Source of the DNA: Arthrobacter sp. PM3
GTDB lineage: Bacteria; Actinomycetota; Actinomycetes; Actinomycetales; Micrococcaceae
Assembly: GCF_003352915.1 (NCBI RefSeq)
Contig: NZ_CP022314.1
Span: 395,781 to 404,440 of the forward strand
DNA: 8,660 bases
Reading direction: 5' to 3'
Below, one piece after another: positions 6,197 through 8,660 of this stretch. The notes under the pieces were generated by a model that worked only from the letters and a program-made list of their open reading frames with translations, made no database searches and had not been told where the DNA came from. Numbering within the stretch: the stretch's first letter is position 1; every line of letters starts with the position of its first letter. The translations under genes were made by a program, and so were the position numbers.

Positions 6197-7933
6197 ATGT
6201 ACCTGCTGCTCGCCGCCCACCCCGACGGCGCGGCGCTGCAGGAACTCACCGCCCAGGGCATCCCTGAACCGTCCAACCCGCAACCGCGCGTGGTCAGCAC
6301 CGGCGAGCTTGCGGGCGTCGTCCGCGGGTTCGAGGAGCGGCGGCCGCGCTGGATCTGGCAGCGCACACAGGACTGGTATCCCTCGCTGCTGCGCGCCGGG
6401 GTGGAGCTTGAGCGCTGCTACGATCTCACGCTGTGCGGTTCGATCCTGGCCCATTCGGCCTTCACCGCCCACACGGCCTATGCCCAGGCTGCGGAGAAGC
6501 TGACTCAGGACGACGAACTCCACCCGCCGCCGCGTGCCCTGCAGCCGCCTCCCCCGCCGCCAGAGCAGGGGGCGCTCTTCGACGCCCCGGCCTCCGCCCG
6601 GCGTCGCGGTTCATCCCTGGAAGAACTCCGCGTCGAGTACGCCGCCCAGCAGGAGGCCCTCCGCCAAGCCGGAACGGTCCCCGGCACCACCCCGGATCCC
6701 GCCGCCGATGCCAACCGGCGCCAGCGGCTGCAGCTGCTGCTGGCAGCAGAATCCGCCGCGGCCGTGATCGCGGCCGAAATGCAGCACACGGGTGTTCCGT
6801 GGCGGGCGGAACTGCACGAGCAGATCCTTGCCGAGCAGCTGGGCCCCCGACCGGCCCCGGGACAGCGCCCGGCCAAACTTGAAGCGCTGACAGCTGAACT
6901 GCGGCAATTGCTGCATTCGCCGTCGCTGAACCCGGATTCCCCGCAGGAGCTCATGCGCGCGCTGCACCGCAACGGCATCGAGGTGAAGACCACCCGCCAG
7001 TGGGAATTGAAGGAATCCAACCACCCCGCAATCGTGCCGCTGCTGGTCTACAAGAAGCTCGCGCGTCTGCACGCGGCCAACGGCTGGGCGTGGCTTGATG
7101 CCTGGGTGCAGCATGGCAGGTTCCGGCCTGAGTACGTCGTGGGCGGCGTGGTGTCGGGACGGTGGGCCTCGCGCGGCGGCGGGGCGCTGCAGATCCCGCG
7201 CCAGGTCCGCGGCGCGGTCCACGCCGATCCCGGGCACAAACTAATCGTTGCTGATGCGTCGCAGTTGGAACCGCGGGTGCTCGTGGCGCTGGCCCAGGAT
7301 GCCAGGATGGCTGAGGCCGCCCGGGACAAGGACCTCTACGCCGGCATCGCCGCCCAGGGCTTCGGCGGCGACCGGGCGAAGGCCAAGGTGGCCCTCCTCG
7401 GGGCCATCTACGGGGCGACCACCGGCGAGTCCGGCCGGCTGATGCCCCAGCTCGCCCGGACCTATCCGCACGCCGTGGGCTTCGTTGAACAGGCGGCCCG
7501 CGACGGCGAAGCCGGCAGGACCGTCACCTCACGCCTGGGCCGGAGCAGCCCGCCGCCGTCGGAGCGCTGGCTGCGCAGCCAGCAATCCAGCACCGCGGAA
7601 GAACAGCGCCGGGCGGACGCGCTCGCCAGATCGCGCGGCCGTTTCACCCGGAACTTCGTGGTGCAGGGTTCGGCGGCCGACTGGGCCGCCTGCTGGCTGG
7701 CGGAACTCCGGCGGCGCCTGCGCGCCATGAGGGCGGCCGGCGGCGCCGCAGGCGAACTCGTATTTTTCCTGCACGACGAAGTCATGGTCCACTGCCCGGA
7801 AGCGGCCGTCGCGGACTGCGTCCGGGCCATCGAGGACTCCGCAACCGCGGCGAAGGAGCTACTGTTCGGCCGGATCCCCGTGGAATTTCCGGTCAGCGTG
7901 GCCGTCGTGGACTCCTACGACAACGCCAAATGA
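6197..7933 (+). CDS. Family A (Pol I-like) DNA polymerase, 'bifunctional 3'-5' exonuclease/DNA polymerase' type
   Basis: A 578-residue DNA polymerase related to Pol I, without a 5'-nuclease domain. The polymerase part is clear. A thumb-like stretch SPSLNPDSPQELMRAL is at 241-256 and a VVSGRWASRGGGALQIP palm entry at 318-334. Motif A is DASQLEPRV (Asp353, Glu358, Arg360) and motif B is R393-K397-Y405 in RAKAKVALLGAIYG. QGSAADWA is at 490-497 and motif C HDE at 526-528. The metal-binding Asp353 and Asp527 are present, so polymerisation looks possible. Relative to E. coli Pol I, the motif A Tyr after the Asp is Ala354 and O-helix Phe762 is Leu401. The N-terminal 110 residues only faintly recall an exonuclease fold, and I find no DxE pair. 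A Pro-rich linker (about 110-125) follows. Proteins like this carry the 'bifunctional' name; the exonuclease part is doubtful here. The ATG at 6197 has no Shine-Dalgarno. A role in repair synthesis is inferred. Confidence 0.9.
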   Translation: MYLLLAAHPDGAALQELTAQGIPEPSNPQPRVVSTGELAGVVRGFEERRPRWIWQRTQDWYPSLLRAGVELERCYDLTLCGSILAHSAFTAHTAYAQAAEKLTQDDELHPPPRALQPPPPPPEQGALFDAPASARRRGSSLEELRVEYAAQQEALRQAGTVPGTTPDPAADANRRQRLQLLLAAESAAAVIAAEMQHTGVPWRAELHEQILAEQLGPRPAPGQRPAKLEALTAELRQLLHSPSLNPDSPQELMRALHRNGIEVKTTRQWELKESNHPAIVPLLVYKKLARLHAANGWAWLDAWVQHGRFRPEYVVGGVVSGRWASRGGGALQIPRQVRGAVHADPGHKLIVADASQLEPRVLVALAQDARMAEAARDKDLYAGIAAQGFGGDRAKAKVALLGAIYGATTGESGRLMPQLARTYPHAVGFVEQAARDGEAGRTVTSRLGRSSPPPSERWLRSQQSSTAEEQRRADALARSRGRFTRNFVVQGSAADWAACWLAELRRRLRAMRAAGGAAGELVFFLHDEVMVHCPEAAVADCVRAIEDSATAAKELLFGRIPVEFPVSVAVVDSYDNAK

Positions 7934-7947
7934 GTGACCGCGGTCAC
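7934..7947 (+). promoter_or_regulatory. Perfect 14-bp palindrome, CRP/GlxR-like operator candidate
   Basis: GTGACCGCGGTCAC begins directly after the polymerase stop codon and is a perfect inverted repeat. Its GTGA-N6-TCAC form matches the core half-sites of CRP/FNR-superfamily operators, including the actinobacterial Crp/GlxR type (TGTGA-N6-TCACA), but without the outer T and A. Its centre lies about 70 bases upstream of the start point predicted from the adjacent promoter, a spacing typical of activation from upstream. A TetR-type operator or a coincidental GC palindrome remains possible. Confidence 0.4.
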
Positions 7948-7973
7948 CGGCTGTAACGTACCGGTCAGTAGCG

Positions 7974-8003
7974 TTGTGTGGCCTCCATCACCCACGCTAG
8001 GCT
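7974..8003 (+). promoter_or_regulatory. Sigma-70-type promoter for the DUF1508 gene
   Basis: A -35-like TTGTGT (7974-7979) and a -10-like TAGGCT (7998-8003) are 18 bases apart. Transcription would begin near 8010 and give a leader of about 67 bases before the TTG start at 8077. This placement rules against an upstream GTG at 7978 as the start, since that codon would lie inside the promoter. Confidence 0.55.
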
Positions 8004-8062
8004 CGAAAAAGTCCGGCGGATTCCCGTTCTTTCCGCCGGCCATTGCAAAGACGCAATCAATT

Positions 8063-8069
8063 GGGGAGG
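8063..8069 (+). promoter_or_regulatory. Shine-Dalgarno deciding a TTG start
   Basis: GGGGAGG lies seven bases before the TTG at 8077, an ideal distance. The next in-frame ATG (8086) would be 16 bases away, too far for efficient use, so the TTG is preferred. Confidence 0.7.
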
Positions 8070-8076
8070 CTCCGGT

Positions 8077-8367
8077 TTGGCAGGCATGTTTGAGATCGCG
8101 CAAGCTGGCGACAAGGCTTATTTTTTCCGGCTGACGGCGCCGGACGGAACGGTAGTGGCCGTTTCTCCGCTGTTCAGCACCATTAAGGGCGCGGCGGCGG
8201 GGATCACCGCCGTGCGCGAGAACGCCGCGACCGGCCTGGTGGTGGACCGTTCGGGGGCGACCAAGCGCCCCGCCACGACACGGCCCGCAGCCGTGGCACC
8301 GGTTGCGCTGGCACCCGCCGCGCTGGCACCGGCTGCCCTGGCCGGCAGCGCCGCGAAAGCCAGCTAG
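8077..8367 (+). CDS. Small DUF1508/YegP-like protein with Ala/Pro-rich tail
   Basis: With a TTG start the protein has 96 residues. Residues about 4-58 match the YegP/DUF1508 pattern: a FEI opening, a KAYFFRLTAPDGTVVAVSPLF pair of strands, then a TIKGAAAGITAVRENA helix. Proteins of this family are small and often have two such modules; this one has a single module. Their biochemical function is not established. The last third is a low-complexity tail with ALAPA units repeated (PVALAPAALAPAALAG) and basic residues before it, perhaps a disordered or protein-binding extension. The gene has its own promoter, a perfect palindrome upstream and a hairpin downstream, so it is probably monocistronic and regulated. 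An open frame upstream to a GTG at 7978 would add 33 residues but overlaps the promoter. Confidence 0.8.
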   Translation: MAGMFEIAQAGDKAYFFRLTAPDGTVVAVSPLFSTIKGAAAGITAVRENAATGLVVDRSGATKRPATTRPAAVAPVALAPAALAPAALAGSAAKAS

Positions 8368-8396
8368 GAGACTGCTGAACTAATCGCTTTTGAGAG

Positions 8397-8431
8397 GGGT
8401 CGGGCGGGCGCGTGAGCGCTTTGCCCGGCCC
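8397..8431 (+). terminator. Large nested hairpin after the DUF1508 gene
   Basis: GGGTCGGGC (8397-8405) can pair over nine positions with GCCCGGCCC (8423-8431) in plus-strand RNA, with one G-U pair. Inside it, GCGC (8408-8411) and GCGC (8416-8419) close a GTGA tetraloop of GNRA type. The G8406 and G8407 positions can wobble-pair with T8422 and T8421. The G-U pairs work only in plus-strand RNA, so the structure belongs to the upstream gene. It starts 29 bases after the stop. There is no U-tract, which is common in GC-rich actinobacterial terminators. Confidence 0.55.
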
Positions 8432-8546
8432 TTCGGGCGTGTGCGGGTGGCCGGTTCGGATTCCGTTGGGTGGTCAGTTGTCGGTTTGGGGCGGAGGCCT
8501 GGTGCCGAGGGGCCCTCCGGGTCTTTCCAGGGCCTTGGGGCGGCCC
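8432..8546. other. Non-coding stretch at probable insertion element end
   Basis: I see no credible gene here. The short open frames on the plus strand have no Shine-Dalgarno and no recognisable sequence. A small inverted repeat, GGGCC (8530-8534) and GGCCC (8542-8546), abuts the transposase stop and could end its transcript. The terminal inverted repeat of an insertion sequence should lie in or near this stretch, but with only one end visible I cannot place it. Confidence 0.4.
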
Positions 8547-8660
8547 TCACGCGATGGCCCAGGATCCGTGTTCGCTGGTGAGTCCGAGCTTCAGGAGCCT
8601 GCGGAGGTTCAGCCCGGCGATCCGTAGCTGCAGCCAGGCGTTGTTTCGGCTGGTGCCGCG
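8547..8660 (-). CDS. C-terminal end of probable transposase (cut by window edge)
   Basis: The minus strand reads 37 codons and then a TGA at 8549-8547. The peptide contains RNNAWLQLRIAGLNLRRLL, then LKLGLTSEHGSWAIA at the end. I recognise the NAWLQLRxAxLNLRRLLxLGL pattern as the C-terminus of DDE transposases seen in actinobacterial insertion elements. I cannot assign the family from so little (an IS1182- or IS5-like element is a guess). No catalytic residues are in view and the N-terminal part lies beyond 8660. It faces the DUF1508 gene tail to tail, so the element seems to have landed downstream of that gene without breaking it. This assignment could be wrong, as only 37 residues are visible. 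Confidence 0.55.
   Translation of the reverse strand, partial: RGTSRNNAWLQLRIAGLNLRRLLKLGLTSEHGSWAIA

Noticed and set aside
7978..8076. GTG start at 7978 for the DUF1508 protein
   Set aside because: It lies within the predicted promoter, lacks a Shine-Dalgarno, and adds 33 residues with no family similarity; TTG at 8077 has an ideal Shine-Dalgarno.

Overview
This is a high-GC window whose genes point to an actinobacterium, most likely Micrococcaceae (Arthrobacter-like). That placement is an inference. It rests on the G+C-rich codon use, the actinobacterial Tad gene order, a stand-alone family A polymerase of a type typical of Actinobacteria, and a secreted protein with LDTR/ADVxGYY repeats.

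Layout, left to right. Positions 2-1855 (minus) encode a secreted LamG-like protein with three tandem repeats of 123 residues. Positions 2060-6069 (minus) hold a tightly coupled four-gene Tad/type IVc pilus assembly operon, read right to left: TadZ/CpaE/Ssd-like ATPase, CpaF/TadA motor ATPase, TadB and TadC. Every junction overlaps. No Flp prepilin, TadE/F pseudopilin or prepilin peptidase follows tadC in the window. The secreted repeat protein comes next, across a 204-base gap with an inverted repeat just past the tadC stop. A divergent intergenic region (6070-6196) carries a perfect DnaA-box 9-mer and separates the Tad operon from a plus-strand DNA polymerase of the type annotated 'bifunctional 3'-5' exonuclease/DNA polymerase' (6197-7933). 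Between that gene and a small plus-strand DUF1508/YegP-like gene (8077-8367, TTG start) lies a compact regulatory region: a perfect GTGA-N6-TCAC palindrome, a sigma-70-type promoter and a strong Shine-Dalgarno. The small gene ends in a large GU-tolerant hairpin. The right edge carries the last 37 codons of a probable transposase (minus), so an insertion element probably begins there.

The motor ATPase, inner-membrane platform proteins TadB/TadC and the TadZ-like localisation factor would form the cytoplasmic base of a Tad pilus or secretion machine. The substrate genes must lie elsewhere. The secreted protein could be a surface partner, but its separate transcription unit makes that only a suggestion. 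I see no clear undescribed multi-gene system. The most interesting points are the lysine-free P-loop of the TadZ homologue, the polymerase with an apparently lost exonuclease site beside a DnaA box, the pilin-less Tad operon, and the CRP-like operator of the small gene.
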